This document shows positions 1 through 7,008 of a stretch of DNA of 10,975 nt, one piece after another. Origin of the DNA: an uncultured Pseudorhodobacter sp. (lineage in GTDB: Bacteria; Pseudomonadota; Alphaproteobacteria; Rhodobacterales; Rhodobacteraceae); assembly GCA_945952425.1 (NCBI GenBank), contig CAMFIX010000056.1, forward strand, positions 1-10,975. Direction: 5' to 3'. Both the position numbers and the translations under genes were made by a program. Positions within the stretch are counted from its first letter, which is position 1; each line of letters opens with the position of its first letter. The notes under the pieces are model-generated. The model did no database searches. It was not told where the DNA came from and was given only the letters and a program-made list of their open reading frames with translations.

Positions 1-429
<429 letters not shown>

Positions 430-456
430 GCGGCTTAGGGGCCATCTATGCGGCGG

Positions 457-485
457 GAAATAGCCGGGGTTTTGCGCAGGTGCAA
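457..485 (-). promoter_or_regulatory. Candidate promoter of tRNA-Ser
   Basis: On the minus strand a -35-like TTGCAC (485-480) is separated by 17 bases from a -10-like TATTTC (462-457). Transcription would begin near 450, about 20 bases ahead of the mature tRNA 5' end at 429. Spacing is ideal, but the -10 hexamer is only a partial match, so this is a plausible rather than certain promoter. Confidence 0.4.
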
Positions 486-544
486 GCCCCCAAAAAGCAG
501 AATTTGCATTTTCTGACGGGGGAGGGACGGCAGGGATGGGCCCC

Positions 545-625
545 CGATCTCCTGCCACGGCGGCCCGGGACCGCGGAGGCGCGGGGCGCGAACCGGATCG
601 GGGGCGATCTCCTCCCACGGCAGCC
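545..625. repeat. 21-base direct repeat, two copies 60 bases apart
   Basis: Copies at 545-565 and 605-625 share 19 of 21 bases, with core CGATCTCCT(G/C)CCACGGC(G/A)GCC. The start-to-start distance is exactly 60 bases. They lie between the tRNA-Ser promoter and the rplU promoter, in a stretch without a supported gene. I do not know their function. They may be a protein-binding pair or remnants of a local duplication. Confidence 0.55.
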
Positions 626-680
626 TTGGCCTGCGCGGGCAAAGGCGTCGGCAAAGCCGCCTTCGCCCGGGCGTCGGTGC

Positions 681-709
681 TTGACTTCCTCGTGCGGGCG
701 ACGCATAAG
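681..709 (+). promoter_or_regulatory. rplU-rpmA promoter
   Basis: The -35 element TTGACT (681-686) and the -10-like element CATAAG (704-709) are separated by exactly 17 bases, in the sigma-70 style of alphaproteobacteria. Transcription would start near 716, leaving a leader of about 130 bases before the rplU start codon. It is the best promoter match on the plus strand ahead of the ribosomal protein genes. Confidence 0.65.
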
Positions 710-754
710 CCGCCCACCCGGGAGGACCACGAGTCGGCCCGGGTGTTTTCATTT

Positions 755-814
755 GTCGCCCCCAAAGGGCGCGCAGTCCGAAGGTGGGGCGACCCGTCAA
801 CTCCCGAAAGGGGA
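755..814 (+). promoter_or_regulatory. Structured leader of the rplU-rpmA mRNA
   Basis: Within the predicted leader, GTCGCCCC (755-762) and GGGGCGAC (786-793) form a perfect 8-bp inverted repeat enclosing 23 bases. Directly after it, a short hairpin closes on a GAAA tetraloop (TCCC 802-805, GAAA 806-809, GGGG 810-813). Ribosomal protein operons are often controlled by their own product binding the leader RNA. Whether this leader does so is an inference; no known L21-leader motif was recognised. Confidence 0.4.
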
Positions 815-845
815 CCGCAGGGCGCGGAACGGAAAAGGAAAGACG

Positions 846-1229
846 ATGTTCGCGGTCCTCAAGACCGGCGGCAAGCAGTATACGGTTCGTGCGGGCGATG
901 TCCTGCGCGTCGAAAAGCTGGCCGCCTCTGCTGGTGAAAAGATCCAGTTCAACGAAATCCTCATGGTCGGCGGCGATGCCCCGGTCGTCGGCGCCCCCCT
1001 GGTGGCCGGTGCCGCGGTCCAGGCCGAAGTGATCGACCAGATCAAGGGCGAAAAGACGATCCACTTCGTCAAGCGTCGCCGCAAGCACTCGTCGCAGCGC
1101 ACCAAGGGCCACCGTCAGCAGCTGACGCTGGTCCGCGTGACCGAGGTTCTCGCCTCGGGCGCCGATGCCACCGGGGTCAAGGCTGCGATCGGCACCGCCG
1201 ACGCCCGCCGCGCCGCCCATAACGCGTAA
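846..1229 (+). CDS. rplU: Large ribosomal subunit protein L21
   Basis: Encodes the 127-residue 50S protein bL21, which binds 23S rRNA. The start MFAVLKTGGKQY is the classic L21 opening, and the basic motif with FVKRRRKHSSQRTKGHRQ near residues 75-95 is the family's RNA-binding signature. The chain runs about 25 residues beyond the short bacterial L21 form, as an alanine-rich tail (ATGVKAAIGTADARRAAHNA) of the kind common in alphaproteobacteria. The ATG at 846 is preceded by AAGGAAAG (835-842), which fixes the start; the frame is open back to 351, but that extension lacks L21 homology and overlaps the tRNA. It is the first gene of an operon with rpmA, 11 bases downstream. Confidence 0.98.
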   Translation: MFAVLKTGGKQYTVRAGDVLRVEKLAASAGEKIQFNEILMVGGDAPVVGAPLVAGAAVQAEVIDQIKGEKTIHFVKRRRKHSSQRTKGHRQQLTLVRVTEVLASGADATGVKAAIGTADARRAAHNA

Positions 1230-1240
1230 GGAGACCTTCC

Positions 1241-1510
1241 ATGGCACATAAAAAGGCAGGCGGTTCCTCCCGCAACGGCCGCGACAGCGCGGGCCGTCGT
1301 CTGGGCGTGAAACTGTTCGGCGGCCAGGCGGCCATCCCGGGCAATATCATCGTGCGTCAGCGCGGGACCAAGTGGTTCCCGGGCGAAGGCGTTGGCATGG
1401 GCACCGACCACACGATCTTCGCGGTCGTCGAGGGCCATGTCACCTTCAAGAAAGGCTTCAAGGGCCGCACGTTCATCTCGGTGCTTCCGGTGGCGGAAGC
1501 GGCAGAGTAA
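1241..1510 (+). CDS. rpmA: Large ribosomal subunit protein L27
   Basis: Encodes the 89-residue 50S protein bL27, whose flexible N-terminus reaches the peptidyl transferase centre. The start MAHKKAGGSSRNGRDS is diagnostic, and there is no cleaved N-terminal extension of the kind seen in Firmicutes. Later family landmarks are the stretch GVKLFGGQ, IIVRQRGTKWFPG and GTDHTIFAVVEGHV. AAGGAG (1228-1233) overlaps the rplU stop codon and sits 7 bases before the ATG, so the two genes are tightly co-expressed. Transcription ends at the strong hairpin at 1538-1574. Confidence 0.98.
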   Translation: MAHKKAGGSSRNGRDSAGRRLGVKLFGGQAAIPGNIIVRQRGTKWFPGEGVGMGTDHTIFAVVEGHVTFKKGFKGRTFISVLPVAEAAE

Positions 1511-1537
1511 GCCGAACCTTTACATAAGTCGTGTAAA

Positions 1538-1574
1538 CGGGGGATCGGCAGAAATGCCGGTCCCCCGCTGTTTT
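1538..1574 (+). terminator. Intrinsic terminator after rpmA
   Basis: A 13-bp stem (arms 1538-1550 and 1555-1567, with one G-U pair) is capped by a GAAA tetraloop (1551-1554) and followed after three bases by TTTT (1571-1574). It lies 28 bases past the rpmA stop codon and should end the rplU-rpmA transcript. Confidence 0.85.
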
Positions 1575-1633
1575 CCGGGGCGATCAAGCCCCATATGGGT
1601 CAGAAGACCCGCATGCGCTTCGAGGAGGAGGCC

Positions 1634-2197
1634 ATGAACGTTGAAGTGACCCAGGCGCCGCATCCCATCCTGGCTGGGCGGTTCGTGCTGCGCCCGGTGC
1701 GGCGCTCGGATGCGGGGCTCTTTGCCCTGCATGCCGGCGACCGCCGCGTGGCCGAAGCGACGCGCTCGATCCCCCATCCCCTGCCGCCCGGCGCGGCCGA
1801 GGCCTTCGTTACCCGCGCCATGCGCCCCTCGGACGAGGATGTCTGGGTGATGGACGGCACGGCCTCGGGCCTGGCCGAGGTGCTGGGCGTGATCTCGCTG
1901 AAACGCATGGACGAAAGCCGCTTCGACCGCGGCCAGTCCGAGGTCGGCTACTGGGTCGCGCCGGCCTTCTGGAACACGGGGATCGCTTCGGAGGCGGTGC
2001 GTGCCTTGGTCAAGGCCAACCCGCAGAAGAACAAGACGATTTTCGCCGAGGTCTTTCAGGACAACCCCGGCTCGGCCCGCGTCTTGTCGAACTGCGGCTT
2101 CGAATATCTCGGCGATGCCGAGACCTTCTCGGTCGCCCGCAACGCCCGCGTGCCGACCTGGACCTATATCCTGAAACTGCCATGCACCGGCTTGTGA
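1634..2197 (+). CDS. GNAT family N-acetyltransferase (RimJ/RimL type)
   Basis: A 187-residue acetyltransferase of the RimJ/RimL branch of GNAT enzymes, which move an acetyl group from acetyl-CoA to an amine, often a protein N-terminus. The opening beta strand with FVLRPVRRSDA (17-27), the acetyl-CoA loop region VGYWVAPAFWNTGIASEA (104-121) and the C-terminal NPGSARVLSNCGF (144-156) are the family's landmarks. The start at 1634 is chosen because AGGAGGAGG (1623-1630) precedes it at proper distance; an upstream ATG at 1595 has no such site. It overlaps the next GNAT gene by 16 bases. The acceptor substrate is unknown. A GNAT pair behind rpmA is, from memory, usual in Rhodobacteraceae. Confidence 0.9.
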   Translation: MNVEVTQAPHPILAGRFVLRPVRRSDAGLFALHAGDRRVAEATRSIPHPLPPGAAEAFVTRAMRPSDEDVWVMDGTASGLAEVLGVISLKRMDESRFDRGQSEVGYWVAPAFWNTGIASEAVRALVKANPQKNKTIFAEVFQDNPGSARVLSNCGFEYLGDAETFSVARNARVPTWTYILKLPCTGL

Positions 2198-2694
2198 CGC
2201 CGCGCCTTGTCCTGCGGCCCGTGGGGGTGCAGGACAAGGCTGCGGTGGTCGAAGGGCTGGGCGATCTGGCCGTCTCGGGCTGGCTGTCGGTTGTGCCCCA
2301 TCCCTATACGCCGGGGGATTTCGACAGCTTCCTGGCCGATTTCGCCCATCCCGGCGCCACCTGGACCATCGAGGAGTCCGGCGCCTTCTGCGGCATTCTG
2401 GGATTGGAAAGCGCAACCCTGGGCTATTGGCTCTTGCCCGGCGCCCAGGGCCGCGGCCTCGCGACCGAAGCGGCGGGTGCGGCTCTGCAAGCCCATTTCG
2501 CGGCAGGTGGCGGACCTGTCGCCTCGGGTTACTTCGAGGGCAATGCGCGTTCGGCCCGGGTGCTGGGAAAGCTCGGATTCGTCGAAATTGCGCGGGATAA
2601 AAAGTTCTGTCGGCCGATGGGCGTCGAGCGACCGCATGTGACCCTGCAGTTGACGGAAGCAGCCTTCCGCTCTTCGTCTTTCATACTGACCTAA
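2182..2694 (+). CDS. GNAT family N-acetyltransferase
   Basis: A second, 170-residue GNAT enzyme, probably a paralogue of its neighbour. The N-terminus MHRLVTPRLVLRPV is typical of RimJ/RimL-like proteins. The acetyl-CoA pyrophosphate loop is well preserved as GAQGRGLATEAAG (about 91-103), and NARSARVLGKLGF (about 117-129) is the usual C-terminal motif. It starts inside the end of the upstream gene, so translation is probably coupled. The last residues and the stop codon are supplied by the left arm of the inverted repeat at 2678-2760, so the native C-terminus may have been altered. The substrate is unknown. Confidence 0.88.
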   Translation: MHRLVTPRLVLRPVGVQDKAAVVEGLGDLAVSGWLSVVPHPYTPGDFDSFLADFAHPGATWTIEESGAFCGILGLESATLGYWLLPGAQGRGLATEAAGAALQAHFAAGGGPVASGYFEGNARSARVLGKLGFVEIARDKKFCRPMGVERPHVTLQLTEAAFRSSSFILT

Positions 2695-2760
2695 ATACTC
2701 CCTTTCGACGGCTCCCCCCGGGGCTGCCCGCGCAAGAGAGTATTTGCCTCAGTATGAAAG
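2678..2760. terminator. 83-base imperfect inverted repeat between convergent genes
   Basis: Arms at 2678-2700 and 2738-2760 match at 20 of 23 positions. The outer part is CTTTCATACTGA against TCAGTATGAAAG, and the inner part AAATACTC against GAGTATTT. The 37-base loop contains a further C-rich/G-rich pairing around CCCCGGGG. The left arm overlaps the end and stop codon of the plus-strand GNAT gene, and the right arm ends just outside the minus-strand aldehyde dehydrogenase stop codon. It probably acts as a bidirectional terminator. From memory, AAATACTC...GAGTATTT elements recur between genes in Rhodobacteraceae, so it may also be a dispersed repeat. Confidence 0.7.
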
Positions 2761-2761
2761 C

Positions 2762-4225
2762 CTAGCGCATCACGAAAGGATCGGGGATCGGGTCATCCGA
2801 GGTGCGCAGCCAGACGGTTTTCGTGGTCGTGTAATCGAGCGCGGCGGCGAGGCCTCCTTCGCGGCCGTGGCCGGAAAGCCCGTGGCCGCCGAAGGGGGCG
2901 ATGGGAGAAACCGCGCGATAGGTGTTGACCCAGACCACCCCGGCCCGGATGCCGCGGATCATGCGGTGCGCGCGGGTGAGCGAGCCGGTGAAGACGCCCG
3001 AGGCCAGGCCGAAGGCCGTGTCATTGGCCAGTCGCAGCGCCTCTTCCTCGGTGTCGAAACCCTGGACGGCGAGGACGGGGCCGAAGAATTCCTCCGACAG
3101 GGCAGGGGCGCCGGGCGCGGCGCTGCAATCGAGGATCGTGGGAGGGAAGTAGAAGCCCGCGCCCTCGGGCACATGGCCGCCGGTGACGAGGCGCGCGCCG
3201 CCCGCGACCGAGGCCGCGATGGTGCGCACGATATGGTCGCGCTGGCGCTCTGTGCACAGCGGCCCGACCTCGGTCGTCATCTGGTCGGGGGCGGCGATGC
3301 GGATGGCTTCGGCCTTGGCTTTCAGCCGGGCCAGGAATTCCGCCTTGACCGCATTCTGCACGATCAGGCGAGAGCCCGCCACGCAGCTTTGCCCCGTGGC
3401 CGCGAAGATGCCCGAGACCTGGGCATTGGCGGCGCTCTCCAGGTCGGCATCGGCAAAGACGATGAAGGGCGACTTGCCGCCGAGTTCGAGCGAGGTCGAG
3501 GCGAGGTTCTCGGCCGAGTTCCGCACCACGGCGCGGGCGGTGCCGGGGCCGCCGGTAAAGGCGATATGGGCGACCTTGGGATGGGTGGTCAGGACATGGC
3601 CGCAGGCGGGGCCGAAGCCGGTGATGACATTGACCACGCCGGGGGGGAAGCCCGCCTCATGGACCAGTTTCGCGAATTCCAGCAAAGGCGCGGGGCCGTC
3701 CTCGGAGGCCTTCAGCACCAGGGTGCAGCCCGCCGCCAAGGCGGGGCCGACCTTCACCGCCGAGAGGAACAGCTGCGAGTTCCAGGGCACGATGGCGGCC
3801 ACGACACCCACCGGCTCTCGGCGGGTCCAGGCCTCCATGTCGGGCTTGTCGATGGGCAGATGCGCGCCTTCGATCTTGTCGGCGATGCCGGCGTAATAGC
3901 GGTAGTAGTCGGCCACATAGGCGATCTGGGCCGAGGTCTCGCGGATGATCTTGCCGGTGTCGCGGGTCTCCAGCGCCGCCAGCCGGGGGGCCGCCGCCTG
4001 CACCAGATCTGCCAGCTTCATCAGCAGCTTGCCCCTGGCCGTCGCCGTCAGCCGCGACCAGGGCCCGTGAAAGGCGCGGTGAGCGGCTTCGACAGCGGCA
4101 TTCACCTCTGCTTCGCGGGCCTCGGGCATCTCGGCCCAAGGCGTGCCCGTCGCGGGGTCGAGCGAGGGGAAAGTCGCTGCCCCCGGGACGAAAGCCCCGT
4201 CGATATAAAGCTGGAATTGGTCCAT
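2762..4225 (-). CDS. NAD(P)-dependent aldehyde dehydrogenase
   Basis: A 487-residue soluble aldehyde dehydrogenase that oxidises an aldehyde to an acid with NAD(P)+. Key residues are all present: N149 in VPWNS, E247 in SLELGGKSP, C281 in GQSCVAGSR, and the cofactor-contacting EEFFGPV (378-384). Length is normal for the superfamily. The ATG at 4225 is chosen because AAGGAG (4238-4233) lies 7 bases ahead; a start at 4243 would add six residues without a ribosome site. It is the last gene of the minus-strand operon, 51 bases after the LLM oxygenase. In that setting it most likely oxidises the aldehyde made after oxygenation and hydrolysis of the pathway substrate, for example a semialdehyde. The exact substrate cannot be told. 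Confidence 0.93.
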   Translation of the reverse strand: MDQFQLYIDGAFVPGAATFPSLDPATGTPWAEMPEAREAEVNAAVEAAHRAFHGPWSRLTATARGKLLMKLADLVQAAAPRLAALETRDTGKIIRETSAQIAYVADYYRYYAGIADKIEGAHLPIDKPDMEAWTRREPVGVVAAIVPWNSQLFLSAVKVGPALAAGCTLVLKASEDGPAPLLEFAKLVHEAGFPPGVVNVITGFGPACGHVLTTHPKVAHIAFTGGPGTARAVVRNSAENLASTSLELGGKSPFIVFADADLESAANAQVSGIFAATGQSCVAGSRLIVQNAVKAEFLARLKAKAEAIRIAAPDQMTTEVGPLCTERQRDHIVRTIAASVAGGARLVTGGHVPEGAGFYFPPTILDCSAAPGAPALSEEFFGPVLAVQGFDTEEEALRLANDTAFGLASGVFTGSLTRAHRMIRGIRAGVVWVNTYRAVSPIAPFGGHGLSGHGREGGLAAALDYTTTKTVWLRTSDDPIPDPFVMR

Positions 4226-4252
4226 CGAGGGGCTCCTTATCAACTTGCGTAG

Positions 4253-4270
4253 GTCGGGGGTTACCCCGAC
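4253..4270 (-). other. Small intercistronic hairpin
   Basis: GTCGGGG (4253-4259) and CCCCGAC (4264-4270) form a perfect 7-bp stem with a four-base loop, seven bases past the stop codon of the LLM oxygenase gene and ahead of the dehydrogenase ribosome site. No T-tract follows on the minus strand, so it is not a standard terminator. It may pause or protect the upstream transcript and so adjust the ratio of the two gene products. Confidence 0.4.
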
Positions 4271-4276
4271 TCTCCG

Positions 4277-5311
4277 TCAGGCAAACGCCGGCATCACGTC
4301 GCGGATGAACCGTTCCAGCGAGGCCTTCTTGCGCTCGAACGGCATCATCGAGTCGATCCAGATGGAAAACTCGTCATAGCCCATCGCGGCATAGCTCTTC
4401 ACCCGCTCGATCACCTCGGGCGCCTGGCCGACGATGTGGTTCTTGCGCAGGACTTCCGCCGAATATTGCGGGAAGGCGGCCATTTCGGCCTCGGACATGC
4501 GGGCGATGAGCCCGTTCTCGATGGGCCGGTCGTTGCGGAACCAGGCGGCGAAATAGTTGAAGAACACGGACAATTCCCGCGCCCCCTGCATCGCGTCGTC
4601 TTCGCTGTCGGCGACATAGGTGTGGCGCAGGCACATGATCTTGGGCCGCGGCTTGTCGGCGAACTTGGCGCAGGCGGCGTTGAACTTGTCCATCAGGCTT
4701 TGGACCTCGTCGTCGCCCAGGGCCATCGGCGTGACCTGCACATTGCAGCCATTGGCCACGGCGAATTCGTGGCTGTTCGGATCGCGTGCGGCGACCCAAA
4801 GCGGCAGGCTTTCCTGCAGGGGGCGCGGGCAGGAGGTGGTCTTGGGGAATTTCCAGAACTGCCCGTCATGGGCATAATCGCCCGCCCAAAGCCCCTGCAG
4901 CGCCGGGATCATTTCGCGCATCTTCTGGCCCGCCGTCCAGGCGTCAAGACCCGGCGAAACCCGTTCGTATTCAAAGCCGTAAGCCCCCCGCGCGATGCCA
5001 AGGTCGATCCGCCCGCCCGAGATGATGTCGGCCATCGCGGCCTCGCCCGCCAGCTTGATCGGATGCCAGAAGGGCGCGATCACCGTCCCCGTGCCGAGCC
5101 GCACGTTCTTGGTCCGCCGCGCGAGATCGACCAGGTTCAACAGCGGGTTCGGGGCGATGGTGAAGGCCATGCCGTGATGCTCGCCCGTCCAGATGGCATG
5201 CATGCCGCCCTCGTCGGCGATGCGGCAAAGCTCGACCATTTCCTCATAAAGCTGCGCCTCGGACTGGCCGGGGTCGATCCGCTCCATATGGACGAAGAGC
5301 GAGAATTTCAT
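4277..5311 (-). CDS. LLM class flavin-dependent monooxygenase
   Basis: A 344-residue member of the bacterial luciferase-like family, which uses reduced flavin and oxygen to oxygenate a substrate. The N-terminus MKFSLFVHMER, the motif WTGEHHGMAF (41-50), the strand RLGTGTVIAPFWHP (71-84), SGGRIDLGIARGAYGFEY (98-115) and the phosphate-contacting C-terminal helix region are typical. The family depends on a separate reductase for reduced flavin, and one is encoded directly upstream, so the two form a two-component monooxygenase. The ATG at 5311 overlaps the upstream stop as ATGA and has AGGAG before it; longer frames back to 5500 run through the neighbouring gene and are not real. Family members include Baeyer-Villiger-type oxygenases and the first enzyme of pyridine ring cleavage. 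The substrate here is unknown. Confidence 0.92.
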   Translation of the reverse strand: MKFSLFVHMERIDPGQSEAQLYEEMVELCRIADEGGMHAIWTGEHHGMAFTIAPNPLLNLVDLARRTKNVRLGTGTVIAPFWHPIKLAGEAAMADIISGGRIDLGIARGAYGFEYERVSPGLDAWTAGQKMREMIPALQGLWAGDYAHDGQFWKFPKTTSCPRPLQESLPLWVAARDPNSHEFAVANGCNVQVTPMALGDDEVQSLMDKFNAACAKFADKPRPKIMCLRHTYVADSEDDAMQGARELSVFFNYFAAWFRNDRPIENGLIARMSEAEMAAFPQYSAEVLRKNHIVGQAPEVIERVKSYAAMGYDEFSIWIDSMMPFERKKASLERFIRDVMPAFA

Positions 5312-7008
5312 GGGGTCTCTCCTGATACCCGGGCGACGCGGCCCTGGGTCTGGTTGCCGAAATAGATGCCGTAATTGCCTTGCGCGGATTCCTCGGACAG
5401 GCGCTCCAGCATGATGCGCAGCGCCTGGTCGGTGACATCGGTCAGCGCCGCGGGCGTCAGCTCGACGAAGGCCCCGCGCGAGGGGGTGCCGCCGCTGCAA
5501 GGGCAGTGGAAGGCGATGTGCTGATGGCCGCGGGCGACGTCTTCGTAGACCGAGTAGATAAAGCCCGGGGCAGCATCGAGGCCAAGGGCCGCGATCATGT
5601 CGGCCACGGTGGCACTGGCGCCCGCACGGCCGACCTTGGCCGTGGGCAGGGTCAGCCCGCCGAGCCCGTCATCCACCAAAAGCACCGCGCCGTTCTGCTC
5701 GATGACGGCCGAGACCACGACCTCCGGCCCGGTGCGCACCGCGGCGGTGGCGGTGAAATAGCTGCCCCGGTAATAGCCCAGTCCCGGCGCGGCGTTGGAG
5801 GCGAAACTGTCGACATGGCCGATCAGCAGGGCATGATCGCCCGCATCCACCACTTGCCGCGTGGTGCAGTCGAACCAGGCCGCAACCCCCGCCAGGATCG
5901 GCGAGGCCTGCGGCTCGCCATACCAGCGCACCGTGGCGAAACGGTCGGCGACGGGCTTGGCGAAAGTGGTGGAAATGTCGCGCTGGTCTTCGGCCAGGAT
6001 GTTGATGGCGAAATGCTTGCCTTCCGCGAAGGTCTTGTAATTCGAAGAGGATTTCGCGATCGAGACCAACAGAAGCGGCGGGTCCAGCGAGACCGAAGAG
6101 AAGCTGTTGGCGGTGAAGCCCACCGGCTTGCCCTCGGCGTCCATCGTGGTGACGACGGTCACCCCGGTCATGAAGGTTCCGAAAGCGTCACGAAGCGCGC
6201 GGCGTTGGTCCTGGGTCATCTGGTCCTGTCCTTTGGGCGCCTGTGCCAGCCAGGCCTGCAGGGCGGCGGTCACGGGCTCGGGTGCGGTCAGGTTGACCAT
6301 ATGCCGATGGCCGGGGATGACAAGGATGCGCCCGTCGCGGGCGGTTTGCGCCATCCGCCGCGCCATCTCGGGCGTGGAATTGGGGTCGCCGTCGCCGGTC
6401 AGGAACAGGGCCGGGCAGGCGAGGGCAGAAAGCCCGTCGGCATGGGTCGCATCGCCCAGGGCGAAGGCCCGGTAGGCCATGGCATAGCCCTTGCGGTCGA
6501 CATTGCCGAGCCACGCGGCCACCTTGGCGCGGTTGGGGTCGCCTGACTCGAACCAGCGGTTCAGGGGGGTGTCGAGGTCGAATTCCCCGCCCGCAATCGC
6601 CTCGGCCCGGGCGAGCACCGCGGCCCGTGCCGCCGGATCGCGGCGGTGGACGGCGTTGAGCAGCGCCACCCGCGCCACCTTTTGCGGCTGCGTCACCGCC
6701 AGCCCCAGGGCGATCAGCGCGCCCATGGAATGGCCCGCGACCGAGACGCGCCCCAGCCCCAGCGCGTCGATGGCCCGCGCCGCCCAGGCGACATATTCGC
6801 GCAGCAGCGACCCCTCCGGCAGCAGCGCGCTGCCATGGCCGGGCATGTTCAGCGCGATGACGCGATGGGTTTTCGACAGCGCCTCGATCTGCGGGCCCCA
6901 GGCCTCGGCCCGCATGCCGACGCCATGGAGGAGGAGAACCGGCTCCCCGCTGCCCGCCTCGATCCAGGCGAGGGTGCCGTCAGACCCCTGCAGGGTTTTG
7001 GACATCAT
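5308..7008 (-). CDS. Alpha/beta hydrolase fused to flavin reductase with Nudix-like tail
   Basis: One uninterrupted 566-residue frame with three parts. Residues 1-258 are an alpha/beta hydrolase with oxyanion motif LLHGVG (26-31), nucleophile S94 in GHSMG, acid D208 and H236, a complete triad. Residues 264-425 are a flavin reductase of the HpaC/DIM6 type (FGTFMTGVTVVTT; GFTANSFSSVSLDPPLLLVSI), which would supply reduced flavin to the adjacent LLM oxygenase. Residues about 428-535 resemble a Nudix fold (VVSAVIEQNGAVLLVDD) but lack the catalytic REXXEE box; the tail ends GNYGIYFGNQTQG. These two enzymes are normally separate. M264 (codon 6219-6217) follows AAAGGACAGGACCAG, so a free 303-residue reductase may also be made from an internal start. 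The frame overlaps the upstream gene by 29 bases and the next by 4. Annotators may split it as 6220-7008 and 5308-6219. Confidence 0.88.
   Translation of the reverse strand: MMSKTLQGSDGTLAWIEAGSGEPVLLLHGVGMRAEAWGPQIEALSKTHRVIALNMPGHGSALLPEGSLLREYVAWAARAIDALGLGRVSVAGHSMGALIALGLAVTQPQKVARVALLNAVHRRDPAARAAVLARAEAIAGGEFDLDTPLNRWFESGDPNRAKVAAWLGNVDRKGYAMAYRAFALGDATHADGLSALACPALFLTGDGDPNSTPEMARRMAQTARDGRILVIPGHRHMVNLTAPEPVTAALQAWLAQAPKGQDQMTQDQRRALRDAFGTFMTGVTVVTTMDAEGKPVGFTANSFSSVSLDPPLLLVSIAKSSSNYKTFAEGKHFAINILAEDQRDISTTFAKPVADRFATVRWYGEPQASPILAGVAAWFDCTTRQVVDAGDHALLIGHVDSFASNAAPGLGYYRGSYFTATAAVRTGPEVVVSAVIEQNGAVLLVDDGLGGLTLPTAKVGRAGASATVADMIAALGLDAAPGFIYSVYEDVARGHQHIAFHCPCSGGTPSRGAFVELTPAALTDVTDQALRIMLERLSEESAQGNYGIYFGNQTQGRVARVSGETP

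Noticed and set aside
2744..4252. 502-codon plus-strand reading frame antisense to the aldehyde dehydrogenase
   Set aside because: It is rich in Gly, Arg, Ala and His, has no recognisable domain, and mirrors a clear dehydrogenase. Long antisense frames are common at this GC content.
5312..5500. N-terminal extension of the LLM oxygenase
   Set aside because: It reads another frame of the flavin reductase gene and lacks similarity; ATG at 5311 has a ribosome site and begins the conserved strand.
4436..6546. Long plus-strand frames at 4436-5365 and 5380-6546
   Set aside because: They are antisense to the LLM oxygenase and hydrolase-reductase genes, with no domain or ribosome site.
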